A stretch of DNA of 64,000 bases from Tubiluchus corallicola (taxonomy: Eukaryota; Priapulida; Priapulimorpha; Priapulimorphida; Tubiluchidae). The stretch spans positions 22,501 to 86,500 of the forward strand of contig JAQGDQ010000408.1 in NCBI GenBank assembly GCA_030141605.1. Reading direction: 5' to 3'. Each line of letters begins with the position of its first letter. Positions within the stretch are counted from its first letter, which is position 1. Below the pieces are notes generated by a model. The model was not told where the DNA came from. It did no database searches and was given only the letters and a program-made list of their open reading frames with translations. The translations under genes and the position numbers were made by a program. This document shows, one piece after another, positions 54,900-64,000 of this stretch.

Positions 54900-55490
54900 G
54901 TACATTACTAAAGTTGAAAATGCCTTTACGTTCAGATGAGCAAGCTTTCTGTTGCGAGTTTTCTCTCTGACAGCAAACTCGCAAGTGTGAACAGCTTTAC
55001 ATGCTACTGTCGTCAAGAAATTGTAAAATCTCTGACAGTTGCTGTAAGTTGATTTAATGTTTAGTGACAACATCTCAGCGAGTTACTCACGGCACTTCTT
55101 ACATTGAACAGAGAAGTAAGTGTCGGCCTATGCTTACTGCCGAAGAGTAATTTGCAGCAAGTTTTGCTCGCTAGTCTGAACATGCTTGTGAGTTACTTGG
55201 CAAGAAAACTCGCTAATCTGAACACGCTTGTGAGTTACTTGGAAAGAAAATTCGCTAATCTGAACATGCTTGTGAGTTACTTGGCAAGAAAACTCGCTAA
55301 TCTGAACACGCTTGTGAGTTACTAGGCGAGAAAACTCGCTAGTCTGAACACGCTTGTGAGTTACTAGGCGAGAAAACTCGCTAATCTGAACATGCTTGTG
55401 AGTTTCTTGCGGAGAAAACTCGCTGGTCTGAACGCACTTGCGAGTTATTTGGTGAGAAACTCACTAATCTGAACGCACCAGTAGTTATAA
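54900..55490 (+). repeat. Family D repeat, copy 2, with 42-bp minisatellite
   Basis: Left part matches 32400-32700. At 55165-55475, the unit AATCTGAACACGCTTGTGAG plus TTACTTGGCAAGAAAACTCGCT is present about 7 times. 42 bp keeps frame, giving a false repetitive ORF. Confidence 0.85.
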
Positions 55491-55843
55491 CATGGTGATA
55501 ACAGAATCATATTTTATGACAGCCATTTTGCACAGAAAATCAGTTTGTGGAGAAATGGGGCTGGTGATGACAAACGTGATACAAAAGCTTAAAGCATAAT
55601 GTACGACACAAGATATAAACGACAAACCCGGAGAGAAACTGAGTAAGAATAAATGCTTCTTATCAAATAAAGACAATTTGCTTAAACAATCGTTAACTGG
55701 ACTTCAACGTGAAATGCTACGCTAAGAAGTTTAGAGAAAACTGTTGGCTGTCACTGACTAGAAATTTGCTCCAATGTGCTTCAAAACAATGCAAATGCAG
55801 CATTTTGCAGATGCAAATACTTAGCCACAAAATTTAGCCCAAT

Positions 55844-55849
55844 TTTATT
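55844..55849 (-). promoter_or_regulatory. Poly(A) signal of ATG3
   Basis: AATAAA on the minus strand, 34 nt past the stop codon, indicating a very short 3' UTR. Confidence 0.6.
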
Positions 55850-55882
55850 GTAGAGCGCTCCAACGTTCTCTCCGTAGCTTAG

Positions 55883-56036
55883 CTACATGACAAAATGCTG
55901 AGTGTAATCATATTCAATAGTGGGAATAACAGCTTGTACAAATTTCAGGAAAATAAGCAGATAAAGATGCACCCCGAGCTGCTTTTCTCCGCCGCTCTCC
56001 ACCGTTTGTATGATCTTCTTCATTACTTCTGCATGT
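55883..56036 (-). CDS. ATG3: ATG3 last exon (C-terminus, stop)
   Basis: Acceptor cattgtag. A split Arg codon, then [16 protein letters not shown] through [14 protein letters not shown] and TAG. Ends at the same point as human ATG3. Confidence 0.95.
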
Positions 56037-59000
56037 CTACAATGGAAAATATATTAGTACAGTGCAAAGTTAAGCAATGTTGAACCTAGTTAGTTTGTGG
56101 ATGGATGCTTCGCTTCATCAGACTACAAAATATAAACGAGACTAAATTTGCTTGACACTTTACAAGTCATTCACTTCAGTAAGTTCAGTAAGTGAATCAT
56201 TGCCCATAGTCTCTATCATCATTAAATTACCTGCACGGATGCACAGAAGCAGACTGTTCAGGTAGATGCGGATGGTGCTCTATGGTTACCGTTTTCTTAG
56301 CGTGGTCGGCGCTGAAATCTTCGTACATTTGTTCAACTGTTAGCGGCTTCCGGTTCTGGAAACAAATCAGATAAATTGTGTAATAAAAAGGGACTAACCA
56401 GAAGTTCTGCTGCACGGAGCAATCATTCGGTTGCATTAACTTTAGCAATTCGACAGCATCAAGCAGTAACAAGTACTTACAACTAGGGCTCAAAAAAATT
56501 ACATCTAATATTAAAGTATTTTTAACAATTCACAGCTCAAATTGCAAATGAAATTGCACCATACAGCATGACTTATTGTTGTTTTAGATGAAAAAAGACT
56601 TACAATGCCCACAAGAAATTGGTTCATGAAGATTATTAGTTCGTGAAGTGAATTAGGGTTAGGGTTGGAATTAGGGTTAAGGACAGGGTATTTAAATTGC
56701 ATGGGATATTAGAAACGGCTAGCATTTGTTGGTCAGTCGGGAAGCAAAAACATGTACTTGTATAAAAATCGCAGTGCTTGCATTACTAGCGCGTTTTTAG
56801 AACAGAATAACGCATTATGTACTGCTTTAATGTACCAAATTAGGTGAAAAATTGTTGGTATAATAAAAAATTGGCTTCCAACAAAGTAAAAAATCGTCGT
56901 TAAAATGAAACAGTGCATCGCTAAGTGAAAAAAGGTGTCAAACGTTCAGCATCGTTAAAACAAATTGGAGCTAAACGCGTAGTCATTAAGCAAGGATTAA
57001 TGTACTTCACATTTCTACACCTGGATATTCTCAAATGCTGAACAACTGCTTATAAATCCAGTTTTTTTCTCAAGATTGTTATCTCTGGACTTTCCTACGA
57101 GAAAATTGTAAATACATCAACAGATACCTCCATCCTAGTAAATCATTACTAATATGGATCCGCATTCACAATTTTGATTTTCTTCTGACAAACGTGCTTT
57201 AGAGGCCACTGGGCATATTTGGGATGGGATATAATATACAATCCGACCTCATTTGTAATGCCAGCCTCGCTTAATGCCCACATTTTTAGCAAAACAAAAT
57301 GTCTGTATTTATATAAACATCTATATATTAATTCTACTGGTATATATGTATTAATACACCTTGATATAATGCCAAACTCGCTTAGCGCCAGTTATAGATG
57401 GCAGAAAGAAGACAGAAAGCCAACCCTTCTATACACAAATGATGAGATTTGATGACAATTACATAAAGAATAACAAATTACGTAGTGAAACGCGATTTTT
57501 CTATGTTACTAAAGGACGCGTACACAATACTGTTAAACAATATGACAGTGGGGAAATACAATGTCTTGCGTACTGCAGTTCAGTTTGTGTGTAGTATTGA
57601 GTTAGGTAAATTACATATATTTTGACGTAATGGATCATAATTTTCATTTGAGTTAGGTGAAATTTTGAGAAATTTTGAGTTAAGTGAAGTTTTTTTGTGG
57701 GAAAAACAAAGGATTTGATCCGCTCCGCTGAATAAAGAGGCTCAACTGTGTATAAAAAATACCCACCTCATCATAACCCTTTAACCACAGCCGAGGGGTA
57801 CGATAGTAGTTATCGTAGGTTATGTTAAGGTCGTACGTCCTGGTCTGCAGTATTCCACCATCCGATGCTTCAGTCTTCGAATCTGTGCGAGCTACCGTCT
57901 TGGGATCTATGGTAAACTAGAAATACAGAGAAATAAACTATCATTGATTCGACTGTTACAGTGAAAGACTGAGTAAAAAATCTAGTATTCAACGTAATTT
58001 AGAAAAGAAAAACAAACGGAGAAAAACAAAAAGCAATAGATTGTTCAAGAAAATTAAGCTCTGTTTTGCGCAAATCTTGTCTTCAAACAGGCAATTCACA
58101 ATTAAGATCAACTGTCATTGAGCGATTTAAAGGAAAAGCTTACAAAGCTACAAAAATGCAAATTTTTTAGCTTGAATTTAAATTAACAGTGAAAACGTAA
58201 CTTGAAGTTTTATCTTCAAAACGTTTCCATGCTTTTCGGGAATTTTTATGCAAAATTATGAAAGATTGCTCAGGCAATGCAGAAGGTTTCTTCATGTTGT
58301 TGTTTTTAAATTCCTCTTGTGGAATTTCCATTAACCTTGTAGTAGATAATGTTTTTATATGCATCTGGACCAGAATCAACGATTTAATGGCATGGCTTCG
58401 GAATCTTGATAGTTGTGATGAGACTGGCACTAGCTCACTTCCTAGAAGAGCTACCAAACCAGGATCTCTTTGAATTTCACCACATTCTGATGTGAATGCT
58501 GAAGAACGAAATAATGCATAGCAAGTCATGTGGCACACGTCATCCCCACTCGCTGCTCACCTCTTCCTAGCATTTTAATGTTTTTCACAGACAAAGTAAT
58601 TCAAGTTTATTAGACCTGTTTGAAATGCAAAAATGTTCTTTTTGCTTATTACAAAAAAAAAATACAAATACATTTATACAAATTCATTCTAATCTAAGCT
58701 TATGCTAACTTAGAACCCTGTTTACCGTTGTCGGGGGGGGTGTTTTTTTTGGGACATCGTAGACAACCCCCAACAGAAAGTTAAAGTGTGGGCATTGACC
58801 TAGTACGTTTTCATTATGTTGTGTGAGTGAACATGTGTCTTTAACAAGCTAGCGAAATTTTTCATTAGATATGCCGCAACGATGTAAGTTTACTTCTATT
58901 AATTTTGATTTTTATTTATTCATTGATTCATTATTCATTAACAATTTAACTAAATTAGCCAATGTCAGTCACCTTTGCCTTTCTATTTTTTTTAAATATT

Positions 59001-62000
59001 GCAGAAATAAAGATCAGTGGTTTATATAAAAATTCAACTGAGACTTTAGAAGTTGTCATAAATGCCTCTCAGAGACACTAACAGTAGATCCATAGCTTGC
59101 CCAACGCCGATGGGAATTTCATTTATGGAGAAGAAGTCACAACAGAAGTATTGGGAAAATATAAAACTATTTCATCCATTTTATTTACAGTCAACCTCGG
59201 ATATAAGGGACACCTCCAGACCGGAAAAAAACCATCCCTTATATGCGATGTCACTTATAGCCGAAGTTGAGCCATATTTTTATGGATTATTGCTACACAT
59301 TCAGTGCAAACGGTATGTAGGAAGCTCCTTCACCGATGCGAGATGTATGCGACCACAAAAACCGAGCTGTTCGAAGGCCGAGTTTGTGAAAAATTGAAGT
59401 TAAAAATCGATCAATTTCCCTTTGATCGTAGGGTCCCTTATAAGCAAGGTAATTTACCTGGGTTTCTATTACGCAGGACCTGAAGATATCGTGCCTCATA
59501 ACCGAAAGTACCTTATGTCCGAGTACCTTATATACGAAGATTTTTACATAGGAAAAACGTTACGAAAAATCGGGACCGGTGTTGGTAATCCCTTATAAGC
59601 GAATACCTTATACCAGAGATGACAGTAGTTTAAACTCTGATAGCAGCAAATGCCTTGTTTTTGCCATTGTTGTAGTTGGTTTACTTCGATGTTCTGCGTG
59701 CGTGTGCTTTATATTATATGTTATATCTGTAGTTGTCACTTTAACATCTAAGGTTAGGCAGATCAATGTGACTGGTTCCCCACCGGGAAGATAGTGAGTA
59801 GGGACCGAAATCTGAATCTTTCCCGGTGACTCACCTGACGACCCTATGGTGATAATTTTGTACGTGTGCATTGCTGTAGATTGTGTGTGATTTGCAGTTG
59901 TTTGTGTCTTTTTGTTGTTTTGTGTGTGGTGTTCATGTAATTTGAATTTAATTAGCTACAACAACTAGCACACTTACATCATCTTCCTCAAGCAGACCAC
60001 TCTCATCGAGTTCGTCCATGTCTACGGCAGGTTCATCGTCGTCGTCGTCATCGAGCACTTCCACTCGTGGCTCCAGGGATAAATCCTGTAAATGTTCCGT
60101 TACAGACGATGTGTGCTGTTCATTATCTAAAACGAAAATGCGCTTGACATAAGAGGAATATAAATGGCAGCCACTTTTGTCCTGGTCAACCGTAAAATCA
60201 AATGGCTAATAAGCATTCAAACATTTAGAGGTGATTTTCTGATGTCAGAAATCTTTGAATTATTTCCAACAGATTTTGCCAACTAAACAAGGTATCTAGA
60301 AATAAAACTGTACAAAAAACCTTTCTCCTTTTGAATTTAAAGGGCAGGATAACATTCTTTGAAAATAAATCGAAAAAATTCTTATCACTTATATGCTGTC
60401 TTTCTACAAAGTTTGTGTTAACAGTAACACTGCATAAAACTTGTAAATTTAAACTCCCACGTGGACTGTTAGGCGTGACCATTTTAATGGTAGGTCATTT
60501 AAAACAAATTTAGATAACATTGCATAACGATGAAAAAATAATCAGAGCATTCGTAGCACACACGTCACTAACTAAGCAAATGTTTTAATTACTGTTGAAT
60601 TATTATAAACTGTTGTGGATTAATGTAGAATGCTATAAATTGTTGTGGTTTGATGTAGAGTGTTATAAACTGTTGTGGTTTGCTGCATAATGTTATAAAC
60701 TGTTGTGGTTTGACATAGAATGCTATAAACTGTTGTGGTTTGATGTAGAATGTTATAAACTGTTGTGGTTTGCTGCAGAATGTTATAAACTGTTGTGGTT
60801 TGACATAGAATGTTATAAACTGTTGTGGTTTGATGTAGAATGTTATAAACTGTTGTGGTTTGATGTAGAATGTTATAAACTATTGTGGTTTCATGTAGAA
60901 TGTTATAAACTGTTGTGGTTTGATGTAGAATGTTGTAAACTGTTGTGGTTTGATGTAGATGTTATCAACTGTTGTGGTTTGATGTAGAATGTTTTAAACG
61001 TTTTTTGGTTTGATGTGGAATGTTTCAAACTGTTGTGGTTTGATGTAGAATGTTTCAAACTGTTGTGGTTTGATGTAGAATGTTTCAAACTGTTGTGGTT
61101 TGATGTAGAATGTTTCAAACTGTTGTGGTTTGACATAGAATGTTATAAATTCTTGTGGTTTGATACAGAATGTTGTAAACTGTTGTGGTTTGTTATAGAA
61201 TGTTATAAATTGTTGTGGTTTGATGCAGAATGTTGTAAACTGTTGTGGTTTGGTATAGAATGTTATAAGCTGTTGTGATTTCATGTAGAACGTTGTAAGC
61301 AAACTGCTAACTCTTCTATAACTGCAAAAATAACTTAAAATAATGTCAGTAATTTATACCGAGGCCCCAGTGATGCGTATCAACCCAACCACCATCAGCA
61401 TCATCTTCTTCGATAATCATTTCTTGGTCTTCATGATAATCCATCTGTTTACAGCGCTTGTAACATGGAACTGAAAGACAACGAATAAGCTATATAATAA
61501 ACATATTAATGTAGTGAACAGAAAAAGCATAAGGAAACCTAGCATTCAGTCGGTCTCAGCGGCGGCTGCAATGTCTCACCATGTTTGACTAGGTTCTCGT
61601 CCTGCCACAAAAACTCGTAATAAATATGTCTATGATTGAGTGCTGGATTCCAGTACGTAGAGTAGACAATGGTACAAAAACAACGAGAAAAATCGAAAGT
61701 GTTTGTTTGATAACCAGAGTCGAACCAAGCACCTCCCGTTTTCCAATCACGGGTTCTTCTATAAATGATCTACTGATGACCGTATATATCAGCATAATAT
61801 AAATTAATATTATTTAATTAATTAAGACATATTTTGTCAGTCCTACCTATACAACAAATGATATATATATATATATACTTATGAGAAAAGACAAAATAAG
61901 AATCTCTTTTCTTTAGTTCTTTTTTATACTTGTGGGGAAACGGAGTACGCGAAAGAAGTACAATTTGGTTCACAGCCCGGCACAGTGAGCTCACAGCTCA

Positions 62001-62568
62001 AGTAATGTGATCTGAGATAAGATGCCGCACTTTAGTTAGAAAAAGTACTGTCGTTCACACAGTGTGTGTTGTCAGATGTCACATGCTTAAAAACTGTTTA
62101 CCGGTATTTTCTTGAGACAATTTAGGTCATTCGTAACCAAACAATAGTTTTTGTTTAGGAATTTATCATGTTAATATATAAATTTTCGTACGTTTATTTA
62201 TTTAAAATTACAACACTAAAATTACACGTATGTTTCATTTTACACAGTATTAGAACAATGGCTAAAAATTTTCGGAAGCAGCGCCCCCACCAATTTTAGC
62301 TACAAGCCGCCACTGTTACATCCATCAGACGATGGATTCAGTCGGTTAATTGAGTCAAAACACTTCCATACCAAAGTGAGCGTATTAAGCGCCACCTGCT
62401 GTATCATTCAGCTATAACAGTAATGTTAATAGACACTTTCTAATTACCGTTTCTCGTGATAAGGAACTGTTTCTCAGGCGGTAAATAAGTTTTAGTTTTC
62501 GTAGGATCTCCTGGCGTCCATTGCCAAGTGGGGCAGTGATGTACTAGGTGATCACCAGCTACAACAAA
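55883..62568 (-). CDS. ATG3: ATG3, autophagy E2-like enzyme for ATG8/LC3 lipidation (5' exon missing)
   Basis: Six exons on the minus strand, 5' to 3': 62448-62568, 61360-61470, 59978-60126, 57767-57916, 56231-56355, 55883-56036; they join in frame to 269 aa. ATG3 takes ATG8/LC3 from ATG7 and passes it to phosphatidylethanolamine on autophagic membranes. Recognisable blocks are [39 protein letters not shown], an acidic flexible region ending [43 protein letters not shown], the active-site [13 protein letters not shown] and the C-terminal [15 protein letters not shown]. The catalytic Cys of HPC (Cys264 in human) is present, so the enzyme should work. The WVDT LC3-interacting-type motif is kept. 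The membrane-sensing N-terminal helix (about 38 residues in human) is not found up to 64,000 and probably lies beyond the window. Confidence 0.96.
56060..56107 (+). repeat. 5S-like fragment in the last ATG3 intron
   Basis: AAAGTTAAGCAATGTTGAACC, TAGTTAGT and GTGGATGGATGC align with the 5S box A to box C region. The intron is only 194 bp. Confidence 0.55.
56231..56355 (-). CDS. ATG3: ATG3 exon with catalytic cysteine (HPC)
   Basis: 41 codons plus two bases, acceptor tttccag, donor gtaatt. Runs from [14 protein letters not shown] to SVHPC. The non-catalytic cysteine that human ATG3 has just before SVHPC is an alanine here. Confidence 0.95.
57767..57916 (-). CDS. ATG3: ATG3 exon (E2 core, ILQTRTYD to LWLKGYDE)
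   Basis: 50 codons, phase 0 at both ends, acceptor ttctag, donor gtgggt. Contains [20 protein letters not shown], strongly conserved in ATG3. Confidence 0.95.
59188..59625. mobile_element. Tc1/mariner- or pogo-like MITE, 438 bp, TA target site
   Basis: Left end CAGTCAACCTCGGATATAAGG; right end (inverted) CTGTCATCTCTGGTATAAGG; TA on both sides. CTTATA-rich interior. In an ATG3 intron. Confidence 0.7.
59760..59955 (+). repeat. Family F repeat, copy 2
   Basis: Second copy of 35716-35890. Ends about 22 bp from the donor of the ATG3 acidic exon. Confidence 0.7.
59978..60126 (-). CDS. ATG3: ATG3 exon (acidic flexible region)
   Basis: Acceptor cgttttag, donor gtaagtg. 49 codons after a split Asp. 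Contains six aspartates in a row and [15 protein letters not shown], matching the ATG7-binding flexible region in animals. Confidence 0.92.
60594..61290 (+). repeat. 30-bp minisatellite, about 23 copies, in an ATG3 intron
   Basis: Unit TTGTGGTTTGATGTAGAATG plus TTATAAACTG. Variants (gctgcagaat, gacatagaat, tttcaaactg) are grouped. 30 bp keeps frame, so both strands carry false repetitive ORFs. Confidence 0.96.
61360..61470 (-). CDS. ATG3: ATG3 exon (PCYKRC, IIEEDD, WVDT)
   Basis: Acceptor ctttcag, donor gtataa. A split Val codon precedes [11 protein letters not shown]. Ends DTHHWGL plus one base. Confidence 0.94.
62448..62568 (-). CDS. ATG3: ATG3 exon (N-terminal part, first in window)
   Basis: Acceptor tttgcag, donor gtaatta. 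Starts [17 protein letters not shown], equal to the region just after residue 38 of human ATG3, and ends ITRN plus one base. An apparent signal-peptide-like start upstream (from 62622) is intron read-through, not coding. Confidence 0.94.
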
Positions 62569-63434
62569 CTGCAAAAAGAACAAAACACTACATTTGATGA
62601 ATAAAGCCCAGAGCCGTGCCATTTCAGCTGAGCTACAGCCAGTATATTTCTACAGCCGACTTAGCCGATAACAAACCTAACTTTAGTCGCACCAGCTGCT
62701 CAGTGATCAATGGAAAGTCGAGCTAGCCGACATTTTTCCCTGCTGCGAAGGTTTTCGCTCTTGCAATAATCACATGACACTGCAAATCACTGGTTGAAAT
62801 ACGGCAAATGCATTGCAGGTTTGATGTCAGACTGTGCATGTACTGGCAGAGATACTAAACTTTAGGAATTTTTGAATGGGAAAACTGGTCAATTCAAAAT
62901 TAAATACACAAATAGTTAAGGTTAGTCACACGTATGGAATCATTTTCATGTTTTGGTAGTGATTCGTCGGTAATCAAGATAAGTCTCGCCAAGAGTTGGA
63001 TTTAAATTATATTTCCAATAAATTCACTGCTTTTTCATAATAATAAAAAATTGATCTCTAATGCATTATTTGAATTTGTACAAATGAAAAAAATTTATAT
63101 ATAAATTTTTAATAGCTCAAATTGCTCAATTCAAGCTCATTTATCAGGATGAGGAAGGACAAATATTACATGCAAAATTCTTGCAAAATCACAGAAGAAA
63201 CTATACAACTGCAAAAGGAGTTATGCTATGTTCTTTGTAAACACGCTTTGCCGCCAAACTTGAGTTAGCTATAAGTATGGGCCTTCAATTTCTATTCTAA
63301 TTTTTATTTGTCGACACATTTCAGTGTTTACAACTGACTAAATCAAAAAAAGGATTGAACTAGCTGAAAAAAACCTGTGACATTCACAACAAATGATAAA
63401 AATGCAATCAACGTTAAATCGCACATTGCAATGT
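62569..63434. other. Non-coding, ATG3 intron 5' of the first in-window exon
   Basis: No N-terminal ATG3 exon or other gene found; AT-rich with short open frames only. Confidence 0.55.
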
Positions 63435-63967
63435 ACAGTGTTCCCTCGCTGCTTCGCAGTTCGTTTATCACAGACTCGCTGTTTCGCGGGTTTTCAAAAA
63501 TATTAATGTAAAATATTTATCGCAGTATTTTTGCTGTTTCGCGGGTTTTTGTGGTACTCCAGCTAAAGTATCTTTGCACATGCGTAGTACGTATTGTACA
63601 GTAATGTATAGATTTGATGAATTTTGGAAAAAAATCACAAAATGTATAAAAATATATTAAAAATATTAATTCTAACATTAAAAGAATATTATAAATCATA
63701 AAACATGTATTTATTCGGCAGATGAATACACACCAAAAAACGAAATGTAGTACTTGCGCCCGCTTGAGATGCTACTTGCCGACATGAGATTGTACACAAC
63801 ACACGATTGGTTGAATGATGGAAAGCGACCAACCTGAGAATGCTGCTCTGTATCCCAGTCGCTGATTGGCTAACTACTAAAATAAGTATAGCATCCCTAC
63901 TTCGCGGAAATTCACTTATCGCGGGTATGGCTAGAACAGGACACCCACGATCAGTGAGGGAACACTG
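63435..63967. mobile_element. Pogo/Tigger-like element, 533 bp, TA target site
   Basis: Ends CAGTGTTCCCTCGC and GTGAGGGAACACTG are inverted; TA at 63433-63434 and 63968-63969. Inverted relative to 21812-22166 and about 180 bp longer inside. No transposase. Confidence 0.9.
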
Positions 63968-64000
63968 TATAGCACTTCCTACTCTTTCACAAGTTTAGAT

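Larger units (their letters stand above)
57917..59977. other. ATG3 intron with an unassigned 123-codon minus-strand open frame
   Basis: 58167-58538 on the minus strand is open for 123 codons from an ATG. It has no repeats and no motif I recognise. It is on the ATG3 strand but ATG3 needs no exon here. Treated as unproven. Confidence 0.4.

Noticed and set aside
56648-56690. Telomere-like TTAGGG units
   Set aside because: Only two or three imperfect units; no array.
60703-61302. Repetitive ORFs on both strands ([10 protein letters not shown] and related)
   Set aside because: 30-bp minisatellite in an ATG3 intron.
62440-62622. 60-aa ORF with an apparent signal peptide upstream of AGDHLVHHC
   Set aside because: The hydrophobic start is intron sequence; ATG3 is cytosolic and the acceptor tttgcag lies directly before FVVAGDHL.

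Overview
This is an animal (metazoan) nuclear genome window. It is AT-rich and intron-rich, and most of it is transposon debris and simple or tandem repeats. There are no bacterial-type operons. The three host genes I could reconstruct by splicing are an animal-style tetraspanin, a NIMA-related (NEK) kinase and the autophagy E2-like enzyme ATG3. Together with hAT, piggyBac and pogo/Tigger-like DNA transposons, LINE tails, tRNA-type SINEs and a 5S rRNA-derived SINE, they point to an invertebrate. I cannot name the species or phylum from sequence alone.

Layout. 1-21,355: no host gene found. This part holds fragments of at least three LINEs, several hAT and MITE elements, SINE heads, microsatellites and minisatellites. 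21,356-41,273 (minus): a seven-exon tetraspanin of 252 aa whose six introns are all phase 0; its first intron is about 10 kb of repeats. 41,274-41,659: a 386-bp gap between two divergent start codons, a likely bidirectional promoter with E-boxes and a TISU/YY1-like start-codon context. 41,660-52,898 (plus): an eight-exon NEK kinase of about 744 aa, with transposons and satellites in its introns and a partly triplicated exon 4. 52,899-55,882: convergent intergenic DNA with an hAT-like end directly after the kinase stop, a piggyBac-like MITE and a 42-bp minisatellite. 55,883-62,568 (minus): six exons of ATG3 (269 aa). Only the first exon or exons, about 38 residues in the human protein, are missing and probably lie beyond 64,000. 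62,569-64,000: non-coding, with a Tigger-like element at the right edge.

How the genes relate. The tetraspanin (membrane organiser) and the NEK kinase are head-to-head and probably share a promoter. NEK and ATG3 are tail-to-tail. Nothing in the sequence shows a shared pathway, so the linkage may be incidental.

Main points of interest: the bidirectional promoter with a TISU start; the 163-bp tandem triplication of part of NEK exon 4, in which the extra copies lack usable splice sites; a 571-bp 5S rRNA-derived SINE with a perfect 11-bp target duplication, plus three more 5S-like fragments within 10 kb (one inside an ATG3 intron); a 50-bp satellite with a three-unit higher-order period; and several DNA transposons whose target duplications can be read exactly, including nested insertions. 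Exon boundaries come from reading frame, GT/AG sites and family conservation; no transcript data were available.
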